13,024 bases of DNA from Roseiarcus sp031367195 (GTDB lineage: Bacteria; Pseudomonadota; Alphaproteobacteria; Rhizobiales; Beijerinckiaceae): assembly GCA_031367195.1 (NCBI GenBank), contig JANLPL010000233.1:1-13024 (forward strand). The letters are read 5' to 3'. The position numbers were made by a program, and so were the translations under genes. Numbering within the stretch: the first letter of the stretch is position 1; each line of letters opens with the position of its first letter. The notes beneath the pieces were generated by a model, which saw nothing but the letters and a program-made list of their open reading frames with translations, was not told the origin of the DNA and did no database searches. Shown piece after piece: positions 1 to 6,597 of this stretch.

Positions 1-724
1 GACCGGCAGCGGCATACTTGGCCGTGAATTCGGCGTCGAAGATTTCCTGAAACAGGTTCTTGAAGCGACCATCATAGACCTTGAGAATGGTGTTCTTGGT
101 CGACAGATACACCGCGTAGTTGCGCTGCAAACCGTAGTTCAGGCAGGCGCGCGCGAACCCTTTGATCGATTCGTCAAGGTTGTACATGGCCATCGCCACG
201 CCGGCGCCGGGGAATTTGAACACTTCTTTCTCGATCACGCTCCCGTCGTCGCCCTCGAACTTGACGGTGAGACGGCCCTTGCCGGGCACCTTGAAATCGG
301 TGGCGCGATACTGGTCGCCATAGGCGTGGCGCCCGACCACGATGGGCTGCGTCCAGCCCGGCACGAGGCGCGGCACGTTTTTGGCGATGATCGGCTCGCG
401 GAAGATCACGCCCCCTAGGATGTTGCGGATCGTGCCGTTCGGGCTCTTCCACATTTCCTTGAGATGGAACTCCTTCACGCGCGCCTCGTCGGGCGTGATG
501 GTGGCGCATTTGACGCCGACGCCCGCCTTCATGATTGCGTGGGCGGAATCGATCGTGATCTGATCGTTGGTGGCGTCGCGGTTCTCGACCGAGAGATCGA
601 AATATTGCAGGTTGATGTCGAGATAGGGATGGATCAGCTTGTCGCGGATCAGCCGCCAGATGATGCGCGTCATCTCGTCGCCGTCGAGCTCGACGACGGG
701 GTTGGCGACCTTGATCTTGGACAT
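1..724 (-). CDS. icd: NADP-dependent isocitrate dehydrogenase, N-terminal part (cut by window edge)
   Basis: TCA-cycle enzyme that oxidatively decarboxylates isocitrate to 2-oxoglutarate with NADP+ in the cytoplasm. The translation begins MSKIKVANPVVELDGDEMTR, the typical start of the homodimeric, eukaryote-like NADP-IDH class. It then shows KCATITPDE (residues 72-80), SPNGTIRNILGG (94-105), the isocitrate-binding Ser/Asn/Arg loop, FREPI (108-112) and GRHAYGDQYR (131-140). The 241 visible codons are about 60% of the usual 400-410 residues; the C-terminal part with the remaining catalytic residues lies left of base 1. The ATG at 724-722 is preceded by AGGAAG at about 7 bases. The gene is transcribed away from a 433-bp spacer, so its promoter should lie there. 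Family assignment is firm from several conserved motifs. Confidence 0.96.
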   Translation of the reverse strand, partial: MSKIKVANPVVELDGDEMTRIIWRLIRDKLIHPYLDINLQYFDLSVENRDATNDQITIDSAHAIMKAGVGVKCATITPDEARVKEFHLKEMWKSPNGTIRNILGGVIFREPIIAKNVPRLVPGWTQPIVVGRHAYGDQYRATDFKVPGKGRLTVKFEGDDGSVIEKEVFKFPGAGVAMAMYNLDESIKGFARACLNYGLQRNYAVYLSTKNTILKVYDGRFKNLFQEIFDAEFTAKYAAAG

Positions 725-1157
725 TTCGGCTTCCTGACTGGCGCGAAGGGCGGATCGCGCCGCTATACAACTTCCGTTTTGCGCCGCAAAGCCAGGCTTT
801 TGGGCAAGGCTGGGGCGCCGGTGGGGCAGGTTCGCGCGAAGTGGCCGGGACAGACCGGCTTGAGGAAAGAACAAGGGGTTAGGCGGTAAATGCTGTCCAT
901 GGGGCAAGGGGCTGGAATCGGAATAATACATTTCTTAATTGTTAAAACTTTGCCCATTTTGAGCCGATTGGTTGCCCGCACGCCAAATCGGGAAGCGGCG
1001 GCGGCAGACTGTCGTTGACGCCCGCAGCCTTGATCGAACGCGGCAAACCTGCACTGATGCGTCGCGGGGAATGGGGGCATGGCTTTATCGGCTCGGGCGT
1101 GCGACAAACGCTTGGTCGGAGTCTTTTGGACGTCCGCAGGCTTTCGAGGAGCCGGTC
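725..1157. other. Divergent intergenic spacer between icd and the 64-residue small-protein gene
   Basis: This 433-bp stretch has no convincing gene. Reading frames that cross it are low-complexity Arg/Ala-rich translations with no family resemblance. It must carry the icd promoter (leftward) and probably that of the small gene at 1158 (rightward). The one compositional landmark is an AT-rich island at about 919-960, with TTAATTGTTAA at its centre, in an otherwise GC-rich context. Read leftward it contains TATTAT, a plausible -10 element, but I find no good -35 at 16-18 bases. A short hairpin, TTTGC-GCC-GCAAA, lies at 778-790 in the presumed icd leader. I see no tRNA or other structured RNA. 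Confidence 0.5.
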
Positions 1158-1352
1158 ATGATCAAATTTATGCCTGACGTTCCGCCGGGAAATCGCAGCC
1201 CCAAAGGGCCGGACGACCCGCATGCGAATATCAAGGACACGGCGGGGAAACAGGCCAAGGGCGACGTCCACACCTCCGAGCAGGGCGAGAGCGCCAACAT
1301 CGAACAGAACACGACTAACAAGGGCGGCTTCAAAGGGCGGCGGATGAAGTAG
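1158..1352 (+). CDS. Small hydrophilic hypothetical protein (64 residues)
   Basis: No function is known to me. The 64-residue product is strongly hydrophilic, with no signal peptide or membrane segment. It is rich in Gly, Lys, Asn and Asp, and ends in a basic NTTNKGGFKGRRMK tail (residues 51-64) after a central DVHTSEQGESANIEQ stretch. I recall similar short proteins with a QNTTN-G-GRR-K ending in other rhizobial-type alphaproteobacteria, so this looks like a conserved family and not a chance frame. The frame stays open upstream to 972, but I place the start at the ATG at 1158 because GAGGAG (1146-1151) lies 6 bases before it and the upstream translation is low-complexity. It converges on the VWA gene with a 10-bp gap. 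The composition suggests an intrinsically disordered protein; that part is inference. Confidence 0.72.
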   Translation: MIKFMPDVPPGNRSPKGPDDPHANIKDTAGKQAKGDVHTSEQGESANIEQNTTNKGGFKGRRMK

Positions 1353-1362
1353 GCTCAGCCAC

Positions 1363-2538
1363 TCAATGCGATAGCGCCCGCATCGCCGCCTCGATGCCGT
1401 CGGGTGTGAGCGGGAACATGCGCTCGCCGAACAAAGTCGAGATGATGCGGGTGGATTGCGAATAGGGCCAGTTTTCACGGGGCGTCGGGTTGATCCAGAC
1501 GCTGCGCGGCCAAGTCGTCGTCACGCGCTTCAGCCAGACCTCGCCCGCCTCCGGGTTGAGATGCTCGACCGAGCCGCCGGGATGCACAATCTCGTGCGGA
1601 CTCATGGAGGCGTCGCCGACGAAGATGGCGCGATGATCGCGGCCGTAGGCGTTGAGGAGGTCGGCGGTGGGCAAGCGCTCCTCGAACCGGCGGCGGTTGT
1701 GCTTCCACACGCTCTCGTAGAGGCAGTTGTGGAAATAGAAGTGCTCCAGCCGCTTGAACTGTAGCCGCGCGGCGGAGAACAGGGCCTCGGCCTCCTCGAC
1801 GTGCCAATCCATCGAGCCGCCGACGTCGAGAAACAACAGCACTTTGACCGCATTGCGCCGCTCCGGGCGCAGTTTTACGTCGATGTAGCCGTGTTCCGCC
1901 GTGGCGCGAATCGTGCCGTCGAGGTCCAACTCCTCCTCGGCGCCCTCGCGCGCGAATTTACGCAGCCGGCGCAGCGCGACGCGCAGGTTGCGGGGACCGA
2001 GCGCCTCGTCGCCAGCGAAATCCTTGAACTCGCGCTTGTCCCAGACTTTGATCGCGCTGCCTTTTCGGCCCTTGTCCTGACCGATGCGGACGCCCTCGGA
2101 ATGGTCGCCATAGGCGCCGAACGGTGAGGTTCCGCCCGTGCCGATCCATTTCGAGCCGCCCTGATGGCGGCCCTTCTGCTCGGCCAGGCGCTGGCGCAAA
2201 GTCTCCATCAGTTTGTCGAAGCCGAGCTTTTCGAGTTCGGCGCGTTCGAGCGGAGAAAGGTGCTTCTCGATCAGCTTGCGCAGCCACTCCTGCGGAATCG
2301 CCGCCGCCTCGACCGCGTCGGACAGCGACAAAACCCCCTTGAACACGGCGGCGAAGGCGACGTCGAAGGCGTCGAGATTGCGTTCGTCCTTGACCAGCAG
2401 CGCCCGCGAAAGGCGGTAGAAATCCTCGGCCGAATGGTCGGCGACGTCGCGTTCCAACGCGCGCATCAGGTCCAGGTATTCGCGCGGCGTGACAGGGATG
2501 CGCGCCTTGCGCAATTCGGCGAAGAAGGTGAGGAACAT
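1363..2538 (-). CDS. CoxE-like VWA domain-containing protein (COG3825 type)
   Basis: This 391-residue cytoplasmic protein matches the VWA/CoxE-like family, in which a C-terminal von Willebrand factor A domain usually works with a MoxR-type AAA+ ATPase, probably in metal-centre or protein maturation. The N-terminal part (1-120) is helical and begins MFLTFFAELRKARIPVTPRE. A Gly-rich linker (125-160) precedes the VWA domain at about 230-390. The MIDAS-like motif is LDVGGSMD (237-244), with Gly where canonical MIDAS has the middle Ser; from memory this is normal for the family. FVGDASMSP (306-314) is the second metal-site strand. The start at 2538 is chosen by homology: the frame is open to 2838, but that extension is antisense to the neighbouring phosphoesterase. 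No MoxR gene is adjacent, since the upstream neighbour is divergent. The ribosome-binding site is weak. Confidence 0.88.
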   Translation of the reverse strand: MFLTFFAELRKARIPVTPREYLDLMRALERDVADHSAEDFYRLSRALLVKDERNLDAFDVAFAAVFKGVLSLSDAVEAAAIPQEWLRKLIEKHLSPLERAELEKLGFDKLMETLRQRLAEQKGRHQGGSKWIGTGGTSPFGAYGDHSEGVRIGQDKGRKGSAIKVWDKREFKDFAGDEALGPRNLRVALRRLRKFAREGAEEELDLDGTIRATAEHGYIDVKLRPERRNAVKVLLFLDVGGSMDWHVEEAEALFSAARLQFKRLEHFYFHNCLYESVWKHNRRRFEERLPTADLLNAYGRDHRAIFVGDASMSPHEIVHPGGSVEHLNPEAGEVWLKRVTTTWPRSVWINPTPRENWPYSQSTRIISTLFGERMFPLTPDGIEAAMRALSH

Positions 2539-2607
2539 GGGGATTGAGCTTACCCGCGCGGGCCGCAAGCCGCAATCGCCCTCGCGTCGCGGCGCGGCGA
2601 TACCTAA

Positions 2608-3462
2608 ATGGGCGCCATGCGATTCACCCGCGAGACCCACGCGCTGCCGCGCGCGATCGAACCCGATGTCGAGATCGTCGCCATCGGCGACATTCACGGT
2701 CGCGCCGACCTGCTCGACGCGCTGCTTGACGAGGCGGCGGCGACGCGCGTCCAGGCGCGGGCGCGGCGGCTGGTGTTGCTGGGCGATCTGATCGACCGCG
2801 GCCCGGATTCGCTCGGCGCGCTGGCGTTGGCGCGGCAAGGGGGCGAGCGGATCGGCGCGGGCGAGACAATTCCGCTAATGGGCAACCACGAAATCCTGAT
2901 GCGGATGACGCTCGATCCCGCGATTCCCGTAAAGGCGGGCTTGCGGGCGTTGCAGGTCTGGCTCGGCAATGGCGGCGCGGCGGTGGTGGAAGAATTGTTC
3001 GGCTTCGACGCCGGCTGGCGCGACCTCGGCGCGCTGCTGCGGGCTTTGCGCGAGACCGCGCCGGAGGAGGTCGTGGGCTGGCTCGACGGCTTGCGCGCGA
3101 ACTATCGCTCGGGCGGCGTGCTGTTCGTCCATGCCGGGGTCAATCCGACGCTGCCGCTGGAAAGCTTTCTCAGCCTGCCGTGGGACACGCCGCTGGCGGG
3201 GCTGAAGGAGGCGGCGCATTGGGCCTGGGTGCGGGCGCCGTTCCTCGACCATAGACCGGGGGCGGATGGATTTTCCGGCTATTTCGTCGTGCATGGGCAT
3301 ACGCCGCTGGATCGCGGCCACACGCACGACGCTGCCGAGCAGGTCGCGCGCTTCCGGCTCAATCTCGACGGCGGGTCGGCGATGACGGGGGAAGCGAAAA
3401 TGGCGATCCTGCGCGGCGGCGTGGCCGAGGTGGTCAGCGTGCAGGGCGAGCCGCCGGATTGA
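2608..3462 (+). CDS. Calcineurin-like metallophosphoesterase (PPP / serine-threonine phosphatase type)
   Basis: This 284-residue protein has the full set of PPP-family metal-binding motifs: AIGDIHG (25-31), LLGDLIDRGPDS (57-68), MGNHE (91-95), VHAGVNP (174-180) and VHGHTP (228-233), followed by NLDGGS (252-257). It should be a soluble dinuclear-metal phosphoesterase. Relatives include protein phosphatases PrpA/PrpB and the diadenosine tetraphosphatase ApaH, and the substrate cannot be told from sequence. All expected metal ligands are present, so it should be active. The start is uncertain between ATG 2608 and ATG 2617; neither has a clear Shine-Dalgarno sequence. The gene shares a 69-bp divergent spacer with the VWA gene, and its 3' end overlaps the convergent sigma gene by 29 bp. 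Confidence 0.92.
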   Translation: MGAMRFTRETHALPRAIEPDVEIVAIGDIHGRADLLDALLDEAAATRVQARARRLVLLGDLIDRGPDSLGALALARQGGERIGAGETIPLMGNHEILMRMTLDPAIPVKAGLRALQVWLGNGGAAVVEELFGFDAGWRDLGALLRALRETAPEEVVGWLDGLRANYRSGGVLFVHAGVNPTLPLESFLSLPWDTPLAGLKEAAHWAWVRAPFLDHRPGADGFSGYFVVHGHTPLDRGHTHDAAEQVARFRLNLDGGSAMTGEAKMAILRGGVAEVVSVQGEPPD

Positions 3463-4636
3463 GGCGGCGGGCCTCGAAGGCGGCGAGACTTTGCAACAGA
3501 AACGCCCGGGTCGCGGGGTCCGCCTCCAGTCCGATGGCGCGCGCATAGGCCTCGCCGGCGCTTGCGAGCCCGGCGCGCGCCTCCAGATCCGCGCGCGCCG
3601 CCCAATAGGCCTGGAATTGCGCCAGGGCGTCGCCGGCCTCGATGGCGCGCAGCGCGCAGAGGCCGGCCACTGCGCGCTCGACATGCGAGATCGCCACCGC
3701 GCGGTTGACGGCGACAACCGGCGAGCCGGTCAGCGCCAGCAACGCGTCGTACAGCGCGGCGACCGCCGGCCAGTCGGTTGTCCCGTCGCGCCGACGCGCG
3801 ACATGGGCGGACTGGATCGCCGCCTCCAACTGGAACCGGCCGGGGCAGCCGCGCGCGGCGGCGGCGAGGCGGCTCTCGGCTTCGTCGATGGCGGCGTGGT
3901 CCCAGGCGCCGACGTCCTGCTCGCTCCGCGGCACGAAGCGGCCGGCCGAATCGCGTCGGGCGGCGCGGCGGGCGTGGGCGTAGAGCATCAGCGCCAGCAG
4001 GCCGCCGGCCTCGGGCTCGTCGGGCGCGAGGGAGGCGGCGACGCGGCCAAGCCAGATCGCTTCTTCCGCGAGGTTTCGCGCCCGCGCGTCCGTCGTTTCC
4101 AGCCAGCCGTGGCTGAAGGCGGCGTAGATCGCGTCGAGCACGGCGCCGATGCGCTCGGGCCACAGTTCGGGGGAAGGCGCGCGGAAAGGGATTCCGGCGA
4201 GTTTTATCCGCGCCTTGGCGCGGGCGAGCCGCTGGCACATCGCGGCGGGCGCGACAAGAGAGGCGGAGGCTGTCGCCGCCGCGTCGAGACCGAGGATGGT
4301 CTGCAACATCAAAGGCGCGCGCACATGCGCCTCGATGGCGGGATGGACGCAGGCGAACATCAGCGCGAGGCGCCGATCGGGCAGCGCGTGCGGCTCGGCC
4401 TCGGCGAGTTCCTCGGCGACCAGCCGCAGCGCCTGCTCGGCGGCGACGATCAGCCAGCCCTCGGGATCGGCCGGCGCGCCCTGCGCCGGCCAGGATTGCA
4501 GCGCGGCGGCGAAGGTGTCGGACAACGCATCCTCCGCCGCCGGCACGTCGCGGTCGCGCGCGGCGAGATAGGCGATCAGCCGCCCGTAGCTTTCGCGGCC
4601 GATGCGGGCGGCGAGCTCTTCAGCCGTGCGGTTCAC
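3434..4636 (-). CDS. ECF-type RNA polymerase sigma factor with C-terminal helical/TPR-like extension (ECF42-like, DUF6596)
   Basis: A 400-residue ECF sigma of the type paired with DGPF/YCII proteins. Region 2 is at about 15-65 (SYGRLIAYLAARDRDVPAAE, then WPAQGAPADPEGWL). PDRRLALMFACVHPAI (86-101) leads into the region-4 helix-turn-helix at about 105-145 (MLQTILGLDAAATASASLV, then QRLARAKARIK). The C-terminal part (about 155-400) is the long helical extension that replaces an anti-sigma factor in this group, with GAVLDAIYAAFSHGW (164-178) and GRFQLEAAIQSAH (266-278). The start is GTG at 4636; its GTGA overlaps the YCII stop, implying translational coupling. Oddly, the stretch after WLIVAA (residues 61-66) runs to PDRRL with several Glu and only one Arg, where relatives as I recall them carry a longer Arg-rich segment of region 2.3/2.4. 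Promoter recognition may therefore be impaired. Confidence 0.88.
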   Translation of the reverse strand: MNRTAEELAARIGRESYGRLIAYLAARDRDVPAAEDALSDTFAAALQSWPAQGAPADPEGWLIVAAEQALRLVAEELAEAEPHALPDRRLALMFACVHPAIEAHVRAPLMLQTILGLDAAATASASLVAPAAMCQRLARAKARIKLAGIPFRAPSPELWPERIGAVLDAIYAAFSHGWLETTDARARNLAEEAIWLGRVAASLAPDEPEAGGLLALMLYAHARRAARRDSAGRFVPRSEQDVGAWDHAAIDEAESRLAAAARGCPGRFQLEAAIQSAHVARRRDGTTDWPAVAALYDALLALTGSPVVAVNRAVAISHVERAVAGLCALRAIEAGDALAQFQAYWAARADLEARAGLASAGEAYARAIGLEADPATRAFLLQSLAAFEARRLNPAARPAR

Positions 4637-4980
4637 ATCGCCCAGACCGGCCGCACTTCGATGGTCCCATGCGCGGCGCCGGGGCAGCGGGCAGCCCAGG
4701 CGATGGCGGCGTCGAGATCGGGCGCCTCGATCAGGAAATAGCCGCCGAGCTGCTCTTAGGCCTCGGCGTAAGGGCCGTTGACGACCGAAGTCTTGCCGTC
4801 GCGCGCGCGCACCAGCGCGGCGCTCGCGGCAGGATGCAGCCGCTCGCCGCCGCGCGAGACGTCGGCCTCACGCATCGCTTTGGCGTAGGCGCCGTAGGCG
4901 GCCATCATGCCCGCCACATCTTCCTTGCGCGCCGCCGCCATCGCTGTCTCGTCGCCGTGGATCAAAAGCAGATATTGCAT
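4633..4980 (-). pseudogene. DGPF/YCII-family protein interrupted by an in-frame TAA
   Basis: The product starts MQYLLLIHGDE and reads RARDGKTSVVNGPYAEA, the YCII/DGPF signature, up to residue 74. There the codon at 4758-4756 is TAA. Reading on in the same frame gives EQLGGYFLIEAPDLDAA and then GTIEVRPVWAM, the expected remainder of the family, ending at TGA 4635-4633. The full product would be about 115 residues, the usual size. In relatives this position is normally Lys (GPFAETKEQLGG), so one sense codon has become a stop. AAGGAG lies 6 bases before the ATG at 4980. The gene sits immediately upstream of the sigma factor and overlaps it by 4 bp, the usual ECF42 arrangement. The family role is unclear; members are small cytoplasmic proteins, sometimes with enzymatic activity. 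A sequencing error cannot be excluded. A truncated 74-residue peptide could be made, but translational coupling to the sigma would be reduced. Confidence 0.85.
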
Positions 4981-5018
4981 GTCGCTCTCCTTCGCGCCTG
5001 AGACGGCGCCGTTGAATA

Positions 5019-5045
5019 GACGCGCGGCCGGTCCTCATTTCGACA
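5019..5045 (-). promoter_or_regulatory. Candidate ECF42-type promoter for the YCII-sigma operon
   Basis: On the minus strand TGTCGA (5045-5040) is followed after 17 bases by CGTC (5022-5019), about 40 bases before the YCII start codon. I recall that characterised ECF42 sigmas use TGTCGA at -35 and CGA/TC at -10. The match, its spacing and its position directly before the cognate target gene suggest the sigma drives its own operon. The motif reading is direct; the functional link is inference from the family. Confidence 0.6.
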
Positions 5046-5076
5046 AGGAGGGCAAAAATGTGCGCGCATGTTCGCA

Positions 5077-5094
5077 ATGTGGCGCAGGAACATA
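5077..5094. repeat. 18-bp direct repeat, copy 1
   Basis: Sequence ATGTGGCGCAGGAACATA, identical to the copy 32 bp downstream. It lies in the 203-bp divergent spacer between the YCII operon and the HEAT-like gene. Copy 1 also forms an interrupted inverted repeat with ATGTTC at 5068-5073 (ATGTTC-N14-GAACAT). Confidence 0.9.
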
Positions 5095-5108
5095 GGTCCG
5101 GCCCCGCC

Positions 5109-5126
5109 ATGTGGCGCAGGAACATA
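5109..5126. repeat. 18-bp direct repeat, copy 2
   Basis: Identical to the copy at 5077-5094, with start-to-start spacing of 32 bp, close to three helical turns. That spacing fits two sites for one DNA-binding protein on the same helix face, although a simple duplication would look the same. It ends 57 bases before the ATG of the HEAT-like gene. Confidence 0.9.
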
Positions 5127-5183
5127 TCCCGTAAAGCCCCAACGTTACCCCTTGGTCATCAAAGGGTGGCGAAGGAGCAGGCG

Positions 5184-5885
5184 ATGCGCGCGAAAGTGGC
5201 TCGGCTCGGAGAGCTGATCAAGGCGCTGCTGGGCGGCCGTGAGCCGCGGTCGCCGGCGTTCCGCCAATTCTGGTTCAGCTTCTACGAAGAGCGCGACTAT
5301 CCGCGCCATCGGCTCGACGTCGAGGCGCTGGTCTCGTTGCAGGGGCGCGAGCGCGACCTCGCCGAGCGGATGCTGATCGAGGCGCTGCCTGATCTGCGCG
5401 CCGTCGTCGGGCTGGGAGAACTGGTCTCGTTCAGAGCCTACAACAGACTTGCGGCGCAGTTCGAGGCCGAATGCGAGGCCGCGCGCGTCGGCAAGTGCGA
5501 CTGGTCCGGCGTGCGGCTGATCGCGACGGCCGAGGCGCTCTGGCGCATCGAACCCTGTCCGCGCTACCAGCGCGCGCTGATCGGCCGGCTCAGATATGCC
5601 GGCGCCTGGAGCGAGCGGATGGACGCGGCCGCCGCGCTGGCCCGGATGCCGGGCGCTGAGGTCGAGGCGGCGCTCAATGCGGCGCTCGATGATCGCGACG
5701 CGCTGGTGCGCCATCATGCCGCCCGCTCGCTGCTGGCGATTCACGGCGTCGAGGTGGATGCGCGGGCCGCCCATCGCATGGTGTTTTGCCTGATGGGCGC
5801 CGGGCCGCGCCGCGACCAGGATTTCGTCGCCGCGCTGCGCCACGATCGGCTTGCCGAAACAGAACGGTTGCAGCCGCCGGCGTGA
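5184..5885 (+). CDS. HEAT-repeat-like hypothetical protein
   Basis: I do not recognise a named family over the whole 233 residues. The protein is soluble and almost entirely helical, with no signal peptide or membrane span. Residues 144-188 (ERMDAAAALARMP, then AALDDRDALVRHHAARSLL) have the pattern of one to two HEAT/PBS-lyase-type helical repeats, with the usual D-x-x-V-R-x-x-A-A-x-x-L core, which points to a scaffold or protein-binding role. The N-terminal half (1-120) contains FRQFWFSFYEERDYPRHRLD and several acidic helices. The ATG at 5184 is chosen because GAAGGAG (5171-5177) lies 6 bases upstream; the frame is open back to 5058, but that extension would be encoded by the repeat region. 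It converges on the CBS-BON gene with a 4-bp gap. Function unknown. Confidence 0.78.
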   Translation: MRAKVARLGELIKALLGGREPRSPAFRQFWFSFYEERDYPRHRLDVEALVSLQGRERDLAERMLIEALPDLRAVVGLGELVSFRAYNRLAAQFEAECEAARVGKCDWSGVRLIATAEALWRIEPCPRYQRALIGRLRYAGAWSERMDAAAALARMPGAEVEAALNAALDDRDALVRHHAARSLLAIHGVEVDARAAHRMVFCLMGAGPRRDQDFVAALRHDRLAETERLQPPA

Positions 5886-5889
5886 GGGG

Positions 5890-6597
5890 TCAGGCCTCGT
5901 TCGGCGCCTCGATGCAAAAGCCGGAATTCGGCTCGATCCAGGCGAGCCGGTCGCGCACGCTTTTGACGCCAGGCACTGTCTCCGCCAGCGCCTTGAGACC
6001 TTCGCGCAGCTTGTCGTCGGTGATGGCTCCCTGGAAAGTCACGACGCCGTCCTGCACGCCGACGCGCACGGTCCCGGCCGGGGCCCAGGGCTGACGCTCC
6101 ATCTCGGCTTCGACATCGGCCTGGATCGCGGCGTCGTCGCGCGGGCCGCCTGTGTCCGGCAGCGCCCGCATCAGCGCGCGCACGAGATCGGAGCGCGAGA
6201 TCACGCCGATGGGCGTTTGCCCCTGCATCACCAACAGCCGGCGCACGCGGGCGCTCAACATCAGATCGACCGCCTCGGCGATCTCGGCGTTGGCGTCGAC
6301 GGTGAGCACGCCGCGCGTCATGATCTCATCGACGCGGCGGCCGTGGCTGCGGGCGTAATCGCGCGCGGCGCGTCCGCTGAGCAGGAAATCGAGCCAGCGC
6401 GGGCGTTTCATCTCAGCGCCCAGTTCGGCGCGGCGCATCAGGTCGCCGTCGCTTAGGATTCCCGCCACCGCGCCGATGGCGTCGAACGCCAGCAAAGCGC
6501 TGACGTTGCGATCGACCATCACATGCAGGGCCTCTTCCAGCGAGGCGGTTTCGGCCACGCCGATCAGGCCGGGGGACATCACCTCTTTGACGAGCAT
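5890..6597 (-). CDS. CBS-CBS-BON domain protein
   Basis: A 235-residue protein with two CBS motifs and a C-terminal BON domain. CBS 1 spans about 1-57 (MLVKEVMSPGLIGVAETASL, then VAGILSDGDLMRR) and CBS 2 about 88-145 (RVDEIMTRGVLTVDANAEI, then PIGVISRSDLVRAL). Paired CBS motifs form a Bateman module that typically binds adenine nucleotides. The BON domain, at about 157-222 (AIQADVEAEMERQPWAP, then GVVTFQGAITDD and VPGVKSVRDRLAWIEPN), usually contacts membranes or proteins. There is no signal peptide, so it is predicted cytoplasmic. Such proteins are common in alphaproteobacteria and are often thought to sense energy or stress state; its partner here is unknown. The start at 6597 gives the MLVKEVMSP onset expected of a CBS domain, with an AAAGGAAAG ribosome-binding site. 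It is divergent from the acyl-CoA synthetase gene. Confidence 0.9.
   Translation of the reverse strand: MLVKEVMSPGLIGVAETASLEEALHVMVDRNVSALLAFDAIGAVAGILSDGDLMRRAELGAEMKRPRWLDFLLSGRAARDYARSHGRRVDEIMTRGVLTVDANAEIAEAVDLMLSARVRRLLVMQGQTPIGVISRSDLVRALMRALPDTGGPRDDAAIQADVEAEMERQPWAPAGTVRVGVQDGVVTFQGAITDDKLREGLKALAETVPGVKSVRDRLAWIEPNSGFCIEAPNEA

Noticed and set aside
972..1157. N-terminal extension of the 64-residue small protein to 126 residues
   Set aside because: The extension is low-complexity, has no clear ribosome-binding site, and a good GAGGAG precedes the inner ATG at 1158.
3491..4741. Long plus-strand frame (416 codons) opposite the sigma factor and YCII genes
   Set aside because: Low-complexity Gly/Arg-rich translation, antisense to a recognisable sigma factor.
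5068..5093. ATGTTC-N14-GAACAT as a LexA-type SOS box
   Set aside because: The alphaproteobacterial LexA site is GAAC-N7-GTAC (or GTTC-N7-GTTC); the arms and spacing here do not match.
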